A stretch of DNA of 64,000 nucleotides from CAYZHM01 sp964478225 (GCA_964478225.1 CAYZHM010000001.1:558001-622000); one strand, 5' to 3'; shown: positions 8,497 to 17,602, counted from the stretch's first letter. Notes: a model not told the origin generated them from the sequence alone. Numbers and translations are program-made.

Positions 8497-8987
8497 TTTC
8501 TTTTCGCCACGCCGTTTTCAATCAGTGTTTGCCATGGAAACAACGGGCCGGGATCGATCTTGCGACCTGGCGCGATGTCTTCATGACCGAGCACATTTTC
8601 CGGCGGAATGCCCCAACGCGTCATAATCTGCTTACACAAAATGATGAGCTTCTCAATTTGTATGTCCGGGAAAGGCTCCAACCCATAAGTATGACCTGGG
8701 TTGACCAATTCAATGCCGATTGAAACGGAATTCATGTCCGTCTCACCTTTCCATTCCGATTTCCCGGCATGCCATGCGCGTTTTTCTTCGTCGACCAGTT
8801 GCAAAATATTGCCATCTTGCTCAATCACGTAATGAGAACTGACTTCGGCCTCAGGGTTACATAGGTAGGACAGCGCCTCGACGGTGTCCTTCGTATCCGT
8901 ATAATGCAAAATTATATAACACGGCTTTTTGGAGTCTCGGCGATCATTAAAATTTGGTGATGGCACTGATTTTATTTGTAACGTCAT
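8493..8987 (-). CDS. N-acetylmuramoyl-L-alanine amidase, AmpD-like
   Basis: An Amidase_2 (T7-lysozyme-like) zinc enzyme of about 164 residues. Zinc ligands are visible in IILHYTDTKD (His) and GHEDIAPGRKIDPG (His and Asp), and the SIGIELVN strand is intact. There is no signal peptide from either possible start (8987 or 9038), which suggests a cytoplasmic AmpD-type enzyme that cleaves L-Ala from anhydro-MurNAc peptides in wall recycling; an AmiD-like role is the alternative. I prefer the ATG at 8987 (MTLQIKSVPSPNFNDR), since the extra upstream residues do not look like the family and lie in the msrA promoter region. Divergent from msrA. Confidence 0.88.
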   Translation of the reverse strand: MTLQIKSVPSPNFNDRRDSKKPCYIILHYTDTKDTVEALSYLCNPEAEVSSHYVIEQDGNILQLVDEEKRAWHAGKSEWKGETDMNSVSIGIELVNPGHTYGLEPFPDIQIEKLIILCKQIMTRWGIPPENVLGHEDIAPGRKIDPGPLFPWQTLIENGVAKRN

Positions 8988-9038
8988 ACTGGCCTTGGGC
9001 GAATTTTGATTTAGATAGATTACTGTAAGGACACACAA

Positions 9039-9674
9039 ATGCCAAAGCTTTCCTTTGTTTTATTTGTTTTTTCGCTAGGAATTCTGGCGTTTTTGTTTGC
9101 AGGATCAGTCAGTTCTGCAATGGAGAAAGGATCAAATTTGATGGACACGAAACCTCAAGGCTACCCGAGCGCTGTTTTTGCCGGAGGCTGTTTTTGGTGC
9201 ACGGAAAGCGAATATCGCGCATTGGATGGCGTGCTTTATACCCGCGTTGGCTATATGGGCGGGCATCTTGATAACCCGACTTATGAAGACACGCATGATA
9301 GCAAAAGCGGCCATGCCGAAATCGTTGAGGTCACTTTTGACCCTGAGAAAATCTCTTATGACGATCTCGTGCGGTTCTTTCTGACCAAGGCGCATGATCC
9401 GACGCAGCTTAACCGGCAAGGGCCTGATGTTGGCACGCAATACCGCTCGGCGATTTTCTATGCGGATGATGAACAAAAGATGATTGCGGAAAAAGTGATC
9501 GCCGAAGTGCAGCCGCAATTCAGCAAACCGATTGTCACGACCTTAGAGAAACTGGCGACCTTCTGGCCGGCTGAGGACTATCATCAGCGTTACTACGAGA
9601 AATATGAAGCAAAAACCGGACGCATGCATCCCAACGAAATGGCGAAGAAGGCTGTGAAGAGTGCCGGGCAGTAA
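9039..9674 (+). CDS. msrA: exported peptide methionine-S-sulfoxide reductase MsrA
   Basis: MsrA reduces methionine-S-sulfoxide in proteins. The catalytic GGCFWCTESEYRAL is present, then GYMGGHLDNPTYEDTHDSKSGHAE and the GTQYRSAIFY motif. The 211-residue protein begins with a hydrophobic leader of about 28 residues ending near SVSSA, so it is predicted to be exported or membrane-anchored rather than cytosolic. A TAAGGA lies 7 bases before the ATG. An exported MsrB is found near 41 kb, so the cell seems to keep a periplasmic Msr pair at two loci. Its stop codon directly abuts that of the converging small gene at 9675. Confidence 0.93.
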   Translation: MPKLSFVLFVFSLGILAFLFAGSVSSAMEKGSNLMDTKPQGYPSAVFAGGCFWCTESEYRALDGVLYTRVGYMGGHLDNPTYEDTHDSKSGHAEIVEVTFDPEKISYDDLVRFFLTKAHDPTQLNRQGPDVGTQYRSAIFYADDEQKMIAEKVIAEVQPQFSKPIVTTLEKLATFWPAEDYHQRYYEKYEAKTGRMHPNEMAKKAVKSAGQ

Positions 9675-9860
9675 TTAAGGCTGTGGAGTTTTTGGTTCGC
9701 TGGCGGCCTCTGAGGGAGGTTCTTCGTCTAACAGCTCCTCAAATGGCTCTATAATCAGCTGGTAGGGTCTGTAAACCCTATCCAACTTGCGTGAATCGCA
9801 GACGTCTGAGTGCAAACCGCGCAATCTATCATCATCAAAACTATCATCATATTCGTACAT
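9675..9860 (-). CDS. small protein of unknown function, tandem paralogue 3 of 3
   Basis: A 61-residue acidic protein I do not recognise. Its tail EEPPSEAASEPKTPQP closely matches the tail of the gene at 10086-10286 (EPPSEINDGPNTPQPF), and the DNA around the two 3' ends is also similar, so they are duplicates. The head (MYEYDDSFDDDRLRG) has diverged. An AAAAGGAAAAA ribosome-binding stretch precedes the ATG. No signal peptide or membrane span. Confidence 0.6.
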   Translation of the reverse strand: MYEYDDSFDDDRLRGLHSDVCDSRKLDRVYRPYQLIIEPFEELLDEEPPSEAASEPKTPQP

Positions 9861-9882
9861 TTTTCTTTTTTCCTTTTGTCGT

Positions 9883-10056
9883 TTAAATTAAGGGTTCTGG
9901 GTTGCTGAGAGATGGCGTTTCTTCTGCCTCATCTTCGTCTTGAAGCACTATAAAGCGGGGGTCTACGGCAACGTAGTGATCTCTCGGCGCATGCTTCAGC
10001 AGATTCATATTGATGCAGTCACTGCCTCGTACACCGCTTGTCCATTCTTCACGCAT
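9883..10056 (-). CDS. small protein of unknown function, tandem paralogue 2 of 3
   Basis: A 57-residue reading frame, ATG at 10056 to TAA at 9883, preceded by GCAAGGAAAAAC. Read by eye, residues 15-26 (INMNLLKHAPRD) and VDPRFI align with INMRLLDFAPRD and LDPHMI of the gene at 10086-10286, and the MREEWTSGVRG start matches MKENRTRGVIG. The acidic, proline-containing tail is unlike the other two. Function unknown; likely cytoplasmic. The clear homology to the neighbour is the main evidence that this short frame is real. Confidence 0.65.
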   Translation of the reverse strand: MREEWTSGVRGSDCINMNLLKHAPRDHYVAVDPRFIVLQDEDEAEETPSLSNPEPLI

Positions 10057-10085
10057 TTTGTTTTTCCTTGCTATAAGTTTTTCTA

Positions 10086-10286
10086 TTAAAAAGGCTGCGG
10101 AGTATTCGGTCCGTCATTGATCTCTGATGGAGGTTCGTTGCCTGTTTTGGCCTTACCTTCAGCATTCTTGGGTAGAGGCGTTATCATGTGGGGATCAAGG
10201 GTCAGCTGGAAATCTCTGGGCGCAAAATCCAACAATCTCATATTGATGCGCCTGCCTATTACCCCCCTTGTCCGATTTTCTTTCAT
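10086..10286 (-). CDS. small protein of unknown function, tandem paralogue 1 of 3
   Basis: A 66-residue basic-headed protein, ATG at 10286 preceded by GCAAGGGGAAC. The conserved core is INMRLLDFAPRDFQLTLDP, shared with the gene at 9883-10056, and the tail EPPSEINDGPNTPQPF is shared with the gene at 9675-9860, so it bridges the three copies. No signal peptide, membrane span or known motif. A TATAAT-like box lies about 55-60 bases upstream but without a good -35 partner, so transcription may come from the promoter before the 10367-10567 gene. Confidence 0.65.
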   Translation of the reverse strand: MKENRTRGVIGRRINMRLLDFAPRDFQLTLDPHMITPLPKNAEGKAKTGNEPPSEINDGPNTPQPF

Positions 10287-10366
10287 TTCGTTCCCCTTGC
10301 TATTATCTATCTCTAAGCGACTCGCGCTGAATTTTCAATAATTATAATTCGCGGACACCCGAAACA

Positions 10367-10567
10367 TTACGTCAATTCGTTGCGAGGAGCTTTTGTTTCA
10401 TCCGGTGAAGACACCTGACTTTTATTGTCGCCCGGCTTGTGGGGTTTTCTTTCTTTATGTTCGGCAGACGCTCTTTGCATCAGCATGCGCAAAGCGTTGG
10501 TTCCTGCGCCCTCCTGCAGAGGGAGCGCGCCGTGAATTTCTTCGGCAATTCGTCCGGATTTCGACAT
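10367..10567 (-). CDS. small hypothetical protein
   Basis: A 66-residue protein I do not recognise. The first half (MSKSGRIAEEIHGALPLQ, then GTNALRMLMQRA) could form a helix; the second half is charged and probably disordered (many Lys, Asp, Pro). A GAAGGAT ribosome-binding site lies 7 bases before the ATG, and a strong promoter lies a little further upstream. It could be the first gene of a short operon with the three tandem paralogues that follow on the same strand. Confidence 0.6.
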   Translation of the reverse strand: MSKSGRIAEEIHGALPLQEGAGTNALRMLMQRASAEHKERKPHKPGDNKSQVSSPDETKAPRNELT

Positions 10568-10599
10568 TTTGAGTATCCTTCTTATGTAATATTTCTTTA

Positions 10600-10628
10600 T
10601 GTATATAAACCGAATGCAAATCTGTCAA
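10600..10628 (-). promoter_or_regulatory. sigma70-type promoter for the small-gene cluster
   Basis: On the minus strand a perfect TTGACA (10628-10623) is followed after 17 bases by TATACA (10605-10600), 33 bases before the ATG of the gene at 10367-10567. It is among the best promoter matches in the window. Confidence 0.65.
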
Positions 10629-10679
10629 TGGTTCGAAGGATTTAAAGAGTTTTAAAGGATTTCTGATAGACTTCGAGGA

Positions 10680-12815
10680 ATGGACGTTTCCGAACTTAAA
10701 ACATCCCCAAAGCGCTTTTTGAACCGTGAGCTGAGCTGGCTAGCGTTCAATCGTCGTGTGCTGGAAGAAGCAGAAAATCCTGCTCACCCTTTGTTTGAGC
10801 GCCTACGCTTCACCGGGATTGCCGCACGGAATATGGAAGAATTTTATATGGTGCGGGTTGCGGGCCTTAAGGCGCAAATCCGCGAAGGCATCGAGGAACT
10901 CAGTGTTGATGGGCTGACCGCGCAACAACAATTGGAAATGGTGCGAGAAGATGCCAAAGCATTAATTGAGGACATGCAATCGACGTGGCGGAAATTGCGC
11001 GAAGAAATGGAAGGTCATGGTATTCGCATCCTCACGGTTGAAGAACTTGATCGTAACGATCTCGGCTGGCTCGAAAAAAAATTTGAAACCGACATTCTGC
11101 CCCTGCTCACCCCGACGGCACTCGACCCCGCCCACCCGTTTCCGTTCATTCCAAACCGCGGGCTGGCGATTATTCTGAAACTTGTCGATAACATCACGAA
11201 AGAATCTCTTGAAGTCCTTATTCAGATCCCTGCAACGCTGGAGCGGTTTATCAAATTGCCGGGCGATGACCGTTATATGCTGATTGAAAAAGCCATCATT
11301 GCCAACATCCATCAGATTTTCTCGGAAAGTATGAGCATCGCGCATTACGCGACTTTCCGCCTGATCCGCGACAGCGAAATTGAATTCGAGGAGGAAGCGG
11401 AAGACCTTGTCCGCACGTTTGAGCGTGCGGTGAAAAAGCGCCGACGCGGCTCGGTCATCCAGCTTAGTGTTCACCACAATATTGATCCGCATGCTTTGGC
11501 GACGCTGACCGAGCAATTGCACCTCAATCCACATCAAGTCGTGCATGTCCATGGGCTGGTCGGCCTTAGCCATATCAGCCATCTTATCTCCCGCAATCAT
11601 CCGGAGTTTTTGTTTACGCCCTACACACCGCGCTTTCCTGAACGCATCCGCGAATATAGCGGGGATTGCTTTGCAGCGATCCGCGCCAAGGATATTCTGG
11701 TTCACCATCCGTATGAAAGTTTTGATGTGGTGGTGCAATTCCTAAGGCAAGCGGCGCGGGATGAAAATGTTGTCGCGATCAAACAGACCTTATACCGCAC
11801 ATCGGAAAATTCCCCGGTTGTTGAAGCCTTGATTGAGGCGGCGGAGGCCGGGAAGTCCGTCACGGCGATGGTGGAATTGAAAGCGCGGTTTGATGAGGAA
11901 GCCAACATCAAATGGGCGCGGGATATGGAGCGTGCGGGCGTGCAAGTTGTCTATGGGTTCGTCAATTTAAAGACCCATGCGAAGGTTTCCCTTGTCGTGC
12001 GTAAAGAGCCAGCAGGCTTGAAATCTTATGCCCACCTCGGAACCGGGAACTATCACCCCGGCAACGCGCAGATTTATACTGATCTTTCCTTCTTTACATG
12101 CGACGTGGACATTTGTCAGGACGTGGCGCAGATGTTCAATTACATGACCGGTTACGCGAAACCGAAAAAGCTCGACAAACTGGCGGTGTCGCCGGTGAAT
12201 ATGCGGGAGACGCTGAATGATTTGATTGATGCAGAGATTGCTAATGCGCGGTCTGGCAAACCGGCGCAAATCTGGGCGAAGTGCAATGCGTTATTAGATA
12301 CGCAGATGATTGATAAACTGTACGAAGCCTCACAGGCGGGCGTGCAGATCGAGCTCATCGTGCGCGGCATCTGCACATTGCGGCCTGGCATTAAAGGTTT
12401 GTCGGAAAATATCCGCGTTAAGTCCATCGTCGGGCGCTTCCTTGAGCATGGGCGGATTTATTGTTTTGCGAACGGGGCGGATCTGCCATCGCGGCAAGCC
12501 AAGATTTATATCTCTTCTGCGGATTTGATGGCGCGTAACCTGACACGCCGGATTGAAGCATTCGTGCCGATTGAGAATGATACTGTGCACGCGCAAGTGC
12601 TCGATCAAATCATCCTCGCCAGTTTGAAAGACCAGCGCCAAAGCTGGGAAATGCATGAAGATGGCAACTATCAGCGGCTCTCGCACGATCCGCATTCATT
12701 CTCCGCGCATGAGTATTTCATGCAGAACCCATCATTGTCGGGGCGCGGAACTTCGGTTAAATCCGCACCAATGCCGCCACGGTTGGTGTTGAGGGACGAG
12801 AAGACGGAAAGCTAA
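10680..12815 (+). CDS. ppk1: polyphosphate kinase 1
   Basis: Ppk1 reversibly transfers the gamma-phosphate of ATP onto polyphosphate and is membrane-associated. The 711-residue protein has the full four-domain layout: an N-terminal domain starting FLNRELSWLAFNRRVLEEA, a head domain, and two phospholipase-D-like C-terminal domains. The histidine of NLKTHAKVSLVVR is the expected autophosphorylation site, and LEHGRIYCFANG carries the second conserved His. HLGTGNYHPGNAQIYTDL and KQTLYRTSENSPVV (ATP/metal binding) are intact. The last four bases overlap the end of ileS on the other strand. Confidence 0.97.
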   Translation: MDVSELKTSPKRFLNRELSWLAFNRRVLEEAENPAHPLFERLRFTGIAARNMEEFYMVRVAGLKAQIREGIEELSVDGLTAQQQLEMVREDAKALIEDMQSTWRKLREEMEGHGIRILTVEELDRNDLGWLEKKFETDILPLLTPTALDPAHPFPFIPNRGLAIILKLVDNITKESLEVLIQIPATLERFIKLPGDDRYMLIEKAIIANIHQIFSESMSIAHYATFRLIRDSEIEFEEEAEDLVRTFERAVKKRRRGSVIQLSVHHNIDPHALATLTEQLHLNPHQVVHVHGLVGLSHISHLISRNHPEFLFTPYTPRFPERIREYSGDCFAAIRAKDILVHHPYESFDVVVQFLRQAARDENVVAIKQTLYRTSENSPVVEALIEAAEAGKSVTAMVELKARFDEEANIKWARDMERAGVQVVYGFVNLKTHAKVSLVVRKEPAGLKSYAHLGTGNYHPGNAQIYTDLSFFTCDVDICQDVAQMFNYMTGYAKPKKLDKLAVSPVNMRETLNDLIDAEIANARSGKPAQIWAKCNALLDTQMIDKLYEASQAGVQIELIVRGICTLRPGIKGLSENIRVKSIVGRFLEHGRIYCFANGADLPSRQAKIYISSADLMARNLTRRIEAFVPIENDTVHAQVLDQIILASLKDQRQSWEMHEDGNYQRLSHDPHSFSAHEYFMQNPSLSGRGTSVKSAPMPPRLVLRDEKTES

Positions 12816-15646
12816 GCTGCTTTTTTGACCTTTTCGACGACGGTGTCGCAGCGGGTGCAGAGGCCGGTGTCTTCGGAGACTTCCTCCAACACGCGCCAGC
12901 AGCGTTGGCATTTATCGCCGGAGGCTTTTTCGATGTTTGCTATAGTTGCTTCTGTTCCCTTAGCCAGTTTTACTGTCGCCTGTGACGTAATACAGATTTC
13001 GGCCATATCTACTTCTGACGTAATATCACCATATATCTCTCGACTATAGATGATGTATGCGTGAGCCTCTAATGAGGAGCCTAAAGTTTTATCCTTACGT
13101 AAAGGTTCTATTGCTAACAATGTAGATTCCCTCAGATGCCCTATACTCTCCCACTTATCAGCCAGTTTTTCATTTTGCCATGCGGCGGGGACTTGCGGGA
13201 ATTCACGGAGGTGCACAGATTCAAAATCTTCAAACACTTCTCGCGGTCTATGCTGCCACGCTTCTTCCGCCGTGAAGGCGAGGATCGGCGCGAGCCACGC
13301 AGTGAGGCATTTGAAAATTTCCGCCATCACTGTGCGGCAAGCACGGCGCTTATCGCTCGCCGGGTCGTCACAATACAAACAGTCTTTGCGGATGTCGAAA
13401 TAGAAGGCGCTGAGATCTTCATTACAAAAATCGTGTAAGGCCTTGGCAAGCTTTCCGAATTCATAATTTTCAATGTGATTGCGTACAGTTTTGTCCATTT
13501 CATAGAGACGATGCAAAACAAGCCGCTCTAACTCTGGAATTTCAGAAAGGTTAATCGCCTCATCGGCTGAAAACCCTTCGAGAGAACCCAATACGAAGCG
13601 GAGCGTATTTCTGATGCGGCGGTAGAGGTCGGATGTCGTTTTCAGCATGTCCTGACCAATTTTCATGTCCTGCGAATAATCTGAAAGCATGGTCCAAAGG
13701 CGCAGAAGATCAGCGCCGTATTGCTCCATCATCTTGAGAGGGTCAACAACATTGCCGAGAGATTTCGACATTTTGTAGCCCTTCTCGTCTAGCACGAAGC
13801 CGTGAGTCAGCACCGCCTTATAAGGCGCAACGCCACGAGATCCAACACTTTCCAAAAGAGAAGAATGGAACCATCCGCGGTGCTGATCTGATCCTTCGAG
13901 GTAGAGATCGGCAGGACTACGCAGCTCTTGGCGATCTTCACAGACAAAAGCGTGGGTTGATCCGGATTCAAACCAAACATCAACAATGTCAAAGACTTGA
14001 TTATAGTCTTCTGATTTATAATCTGAGCCAAGAAAATCTTGGGCATCGCGAGACCACCATGAGTCGGATCCCTCCTTCTCAAAAATCTCTGCAATACGAT
14101 TCAGCACGTTTTCATCGGTGAGCACCGCGTCTGTTTGCTTGTGGACGAACAATGCGATCGGCACGCCCCATGAACGCTGGCGCGAAATACACCAATCAGG
14201 ACGCCCTTCAATCATGGCCGTGATACGGTTTTCACCACGCGCCGGAAGCCATTTTACTTTCTTGATTTCAGACAAAGATTTCTCACGCAGCTTGCCCGCG
14301 CTGTCCATCGCGATAAACCATTGCGGCGTGGTGCGGAAAATGACGGGAGCCTTCGAGCGCCATGAGTGCGGGTATTCGTGACGCACCGACCCTTTGGCCA
14401 GCAAAGCCCCTGCTTCATCCAAAGCTTTTAGAACGGCAAAATTGCCCTGCCCCATTTCGCCTTTTTGCGTATAGACTTCCAGTCCGGCGAACAAAGGAAC
14501 ATGATCACGGAATTTACCATCGTCTGTGACGTTGTCGGTGACTTCGATGCCGTTTGCCACACCAAGATAAAAGTCGTCTTGTCCGTGGCCTGGCGCGATA
14601 TGGACAAAGCCAGTTCCGGCGTCTTCGGTAACGAAATCTCCAAATAAAACCGGCACATCAAAATCGTACCCTTGGCCGTTCAGAGGATGCTTGCAGATAG
14701 TGCCCGCTAAATCAGTACCCTTGATCTTTTTGTCCTGTTCCCAAACACGAATTTTTGCAGCCTGCATAACGTCGTGATTAAGCGAGCGAGCCACGACAAT
14801 TTTATCGCCTACCTTGGCTTTGGCCCCGTCCTCGACTTCGACCACTGTAAAAATGCTGTATTCAATCTTTTCACCGCAGGCTATGGCGCGGTTGGAGGGC
14901 AATGTCCAAGGCGTGGTTGTCCAGATAACGACACTCGCGCCGTTTAGTTCACTGACTTTACTTTGCTTAACCTCGAACTTTGCCCAAACCGTGATCGATT
15001 TATGTTCTTTATATTCAACTTCAGCCTCGGCCAACGCTGTCTTTTCAACAACCGACCACATCACAGGTTTTGCGCCCTTATACAAAAGTCCGTTTTTTGC
15101 AAACTCATGAATCTCACGCACAATCTTGCCTTCAGAACGCAGATTCATTGTAAGATAAGGGTCTTTCCAGTCGCCGCTGACGCCGAGACGTTGAAACTGG
15201 CCTGATTGCACATCCACCCATTTCTGGGCAAACTGCCTGCATTCATCGCGGAATTTGAGCGGCGCAACGTCGTCTTTGTCCTGGCCTTTTTCGCGGTAAC
15301 CTTCTTCGATCTTCCATTCAATGGGCAACCCGTGGCAATCCCAGCCCGGGACATAAGGGCTGTCGTAGCCCATCATGCTCATGGACTTCACAACTACGTC
15401 CTTGAGGATTTTGTTCACCGCATGCCCCATATGGATGTTGCCGTTGGCGTAGGGCGGACCGTCATGCAAGATCCATTTCGGTTTGCCTGCTGAGGCCGTG
15501 CGAAGTTTGGCGTAAAGGTCCATATCCTGCCATTTTTTCAGGATTTCTGGTTCCTTCTTCGGCAGCTCGCCGCGCATGGGAAACTCCGTTTTGGGCAGGA
15601 AAACGGTGGTGCGATAAAATTCTTCTTGTTGTTTATTGTCGCTCAT
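12812..15646 (-). CDS. ileS: isoleucyl-tRNA synthetase
   Basis: IleRS charges tRNA-Ile and edits valine. The 944-residue protein has the class I HIGH-type motif in PPYANGNIHMGHAVNK and the KMSKSLGNVV loop. The CP1 editing domain has the TTTPWTLPSN signature, and PYVPGWDCHGLPIEWK is conserved. A C-terminal zinc finger (CQRCWRV, then CTRCD) marks the usual bacterial form. It is the last gene of a ribF-AEC transporter-ileS run; in many proteobacteria ribF-ileS-lspA is one operon, whereas here lspA is divergent. Confidence 0.97.
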   Translation of the reverse strand: MSDNKQQEEFYRTTVFLPKTEFPMRGELPKKEPEILKKWQDMDLYAKLRTASAGKPKWILHDGPPYANGNIHMGHAVNKILKDVVVKSMSMMGYDSPYVPGWDCHGLPIEWKIEEGYREKGQDKDDVAPLKFRDECRQFAQKWVDVQSGQFQRLGVSGDWKDPYLTMNLRSEGKIVREIHEFAKNGLLYKGAKPVMWSVVEKTALAEAEVEYKEHKSITVWAKFEVKQSKVSELNGASVVIWTTTPWTLPSNRAIACGEKIEYSIFTVVEVEDGAKAKVGDKIVVARSLNHDVMQAAKIRVWEQDKKIKGTDLAGTICKHPLNGQGYDFDVPVLFGDFVTEDAGTGFVHIAPGHGQDDFYLGVANGIEVTDNVTDDGKFRDHVPLFAGLEVYTQKGEMGQGNFAVLKALDEAGALLAKGSVRHEYPHSWRSKAPVIFRTTPQWFIAMDSAGKLREKSLSEIKKVKWLPARGENRITAMIEGRPDWCISRQRSWGVPIALFVHKQTDAVLTDENVLNRIAEIFEKEGSDSWWSRDAQDFLGSDYKSEDYNQVFDIVDVWFESGSTHAFVCEDRQELRSPADLYLEGSDQHRGWFHSSLLESVGSRGVAPYKAVLTHGFVLDEKGYKMSKSLGNVVDPLKMMEQYGADLLRLWTMLSDYSQDMKIGQDMLKTTSDLYRRIRNTLRFVLGSLEGFSADEAINLSEIPELERLVLHRLYEMDKTVRNHIENYEFGKLAKALHDFCNEDLSAFYFDIRKDCLYCDDPASDKRRACRTVMAEIFKCLTAWLAPILAFTAEEAWQHRPREVFEDFESVHLREFPQVPAAWQNEKLADKWESIGHLRESTLLAIEPLRKDKTLGSSLEAHAYIIYSREIYGDITSEVDMAEICITSQATVKLAKGTEATIANIEKASGDKCQRCWRVLEEVSEDTGLCTRCDTVVEKVKKAA

Positions 15647-15655
15647 CGGGTCTTT

Positions 15656-16588
15656 TTATTGAAAAAGACCTGAGAGCGCAAGCATCATCGGAATATAAAA
15701 CAGCGCAAAAACGGTTCCCAATAAGATCGTCGAGGCGGCCTTTTCTGGCTTCAGGTTCATTTGGGTCGCAAAGCCAGCGATATTGGCGCCCTGCGGGACG
15801 ATGGCCATAATAAAGAGCAACTGGTGGACTTCGCGGCTGTAAAGATGCAGATAATTCTGGTCAACAAGGATCAATATCCAGGCCAGCAGCGGCCAAACAA
15901 TGAACTTTCCGATAAATGTAAAGGCCAGAAAACGTGGGGCAATCACCAGTTTTGTGAGTTTGGACAGAGCGGCCCCAATAACCATCATCCCAACCAAAAC
16001 ATAAGCGCCCTTAAAATATGCCCAATAGGTGTAAAACATTTCCGGCATCTCAACCTGAAAGTGGTTACAGAGTAATCCGGCGGTCATCGCGTAAAGAGTT
16101 GGAAATTTAAGGAGGCGCTTAAGGCTTTGCTCCACGGTAAACTGTCCGCGGGAGGCGATGTAATAAGAGACCGTGGATTCGAAAATCACGCCCCCAAGTA
16201 GCATAAACATATAAACGCCAACCCATTGCGGATTGTTATGAAAGATCAGAATGGCCAGCGGTAAACCGAAATATCCTGTGTTGCTGTGGGCGCTGCACAT
16301 CGCGGCCAGGTTCGCGCGTGCGTCCTTAAAGACGCATTTACCAAGAGCCAAAGCGCCAAACGCAATGGAAGAATGCAGGAAAAAAACAATAACAGGAAGC
16401 CAAACCCATTGGACCTCGAGGTCGAGATCAAGGACAAAACCGAAGATAACAACGGGCACACATATATAAATGGCGAAATTGGCCAATGTTTGGCGATCGA
16501 CCTCAAAATAACGTCCAGCGACCCAGCCGATAAAGATCAGAACATAAAGGGGGAGGAGATTTGTAAAGAGAAGAAAGAAGATGTCCAT
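15656..16588 (-). CDS. AEC-family (auxin efflux carrier-like) transporter
   Basis: A 310-residue membrane protein with about ten hydrophobic spans in the five-plus-five pattern of AEC carriers. Family features include the PLYVLIFIGWVAGR start, AHSNTGYFGLPLAI after the central loop (conserved Asn and Gly-Phe-Pro) and VPQGANIAGFATQ in the second half. Bacterial AEC proteins export or import small organic acids such as malate or malonate; the substrate is not readable here. It lies between ribF (7 bases) and ileS (9 bases), an unusual insertion into that conserved pair. Confidence 0.88.
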   Translation of the reverse strand: MDIFFLLFTNLLPLYVLIFIGWVAGRYFEVDRQTLANFAIYICVPVVIFGFVLDLDLEVQWVWLPVIVFFLHSSIAFGALALGKCVFKDARANLAAMCSAHSNTGYFGLPLAILIFHNNPQWVGVYMFMLLGGVIFESTVSYYIASRGQFTVEQSLKRLLKFPTLYAMTAGLLCNHFQVEMPEMFYTYWAYFKGAYVLVGMMVIGAALSKLTKLVIAPRFLAFTFIGKFIVWPLLAWILILVDQNYLHLYSREVHQLLFIMAIVPQGANIAGFATQMNLKPEKAASTILLGTVFALFYIPMMLALSGLFQ

Positions 16589-16595
16589 TGCATCA

Positions 16596-17513
16596 TCATT
16601 CTAATATGTCCCGTGCGTTTTCACAATCGAGCTGCATTTGTCTGATGAGATCCCCCAGCGAGTTAAACTTGGCTTCCCCGCGCAGACGCTTTACTGGCTT
16701 AACCCTTAAAGTCTTGCCATAAATATCGCGATCGAAATCGAAGATATAGCTTTCGACCTGCGCTTCGGCGATTTCAAACATTGGGCGAATACCTATGTTG
16801 ATTGCGGATTTGTGCCACTCGTTCTCGCCTTCGATCTGGACCAGACCGGCATATACGCCGTAAGCCGGGTGAACGGTATCGCCAAGCTTCATATTGGCTG
16901 TGGGATAGCCTAGTTCGCGCCCGCGCTGATCGCCTTTAATCACCTCGCCGCGTATCTCCCACTCCCAACCGAGTATAGAATTGGCGGCGGCAATATCGCC
17001 GTGTCTGAGAAATTGCCGGGCGCGGGATGAGGAGAATGCTTCGCCTGTCTCATCTTCTATTTTCTCAACAATTGTCGTTGGGATTCCGGCCTCTTTAATA
17101 TGCGCCGGCTCGCCTTTACGAAGCTGGCCAAAGCAAAAATCGTGGCCAATAACAACATGCGCCGCTTCCAATCCGTCTTTCAAAACATTTGTGATAAAGT
17201 CTTGATAGCTCTGCGATGCAAAGTCCCAATCAAAGGGAATGGAGTACAACGATTCAACACCACACTCTTCCAGACGCCAGATTTTTACAGGGGCTGGAGT
17301 CAGGCGGGAAGGAGGATCATCCGGGCGAAATAACCTCGTCGGATGAGGCTCGAACGTAAGAACTCCAAATTTCTTGCCCATTTTCTGGGCAAGATCGCGG
17401 GCGGTTTGCAGCAAAACTTGATGGCCGCGATGCACACCGTCAAAATTGCCGATTGCTATAATATGCTGTTTGTCTGCGGCGGCGAGATTTTTATATGATT
17501 TATAAATTTTCAT
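16596..17513 (-). CDS. ribF: bifunctional riboflavin kinase / FAD synthetase
   Basis: RibF phosphorylates riboflavin to FMN and adenylylates it to FAD. About 305 residues from the preferred ATG at 17513 (MKIYKSYKNLAAAD); an upstream ATG at 17537 would add MTVTRKRQ. The N-terminal FAD-synthetase domain has AIGNFDGVHRGHQVLL (nucleotidyltransferase HxGH motif) and FSSSRARQFLRHGDI. The C-terminal kinase domain has GDQRGRELGYPTANM, AYGVYAGLV and the RDIYGKTLRVK stretch. First gene of its operon and divergent from lspA. No FMN riboswitch is seen upstream. Confidence 0.95.
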   Translation of the reverse strand: MKIYKSYKNLAAADKQHIIAIGNFDGVHRGHQVLLQTARDLAQKMGKKFGVLTFEPHPTRLFRPDDPPSRLTPAPVKIWRLEECGVESLYSIPFDWDFASQSYQDFITNVLKDGLEAAHVVIGHDFCFGQLRKGEPAHIKEAGIPTTIVEKIEDETGEAFSSSRARQFLRHGDIAAANSILGWEWEIRGEVIKGDQRGRELGYPTANMKLGDTVHPAYGVYAGLVQIEGENEWHKSAINIGIRPMFEIAEAQVESYIFDFDRDIYGKTLRVKPVKRLRGEAKFNSLGDLIRQMQLDCENARDILE

Positions 17514-17602
17514 CTGCCTTTTTCTAGTCACTGTCACCAGCCTTCGTCAACATATGAATTTGCTGTTGAAATGGGCTGATATATCCGCGTAATCTGGCCG
17601 TC

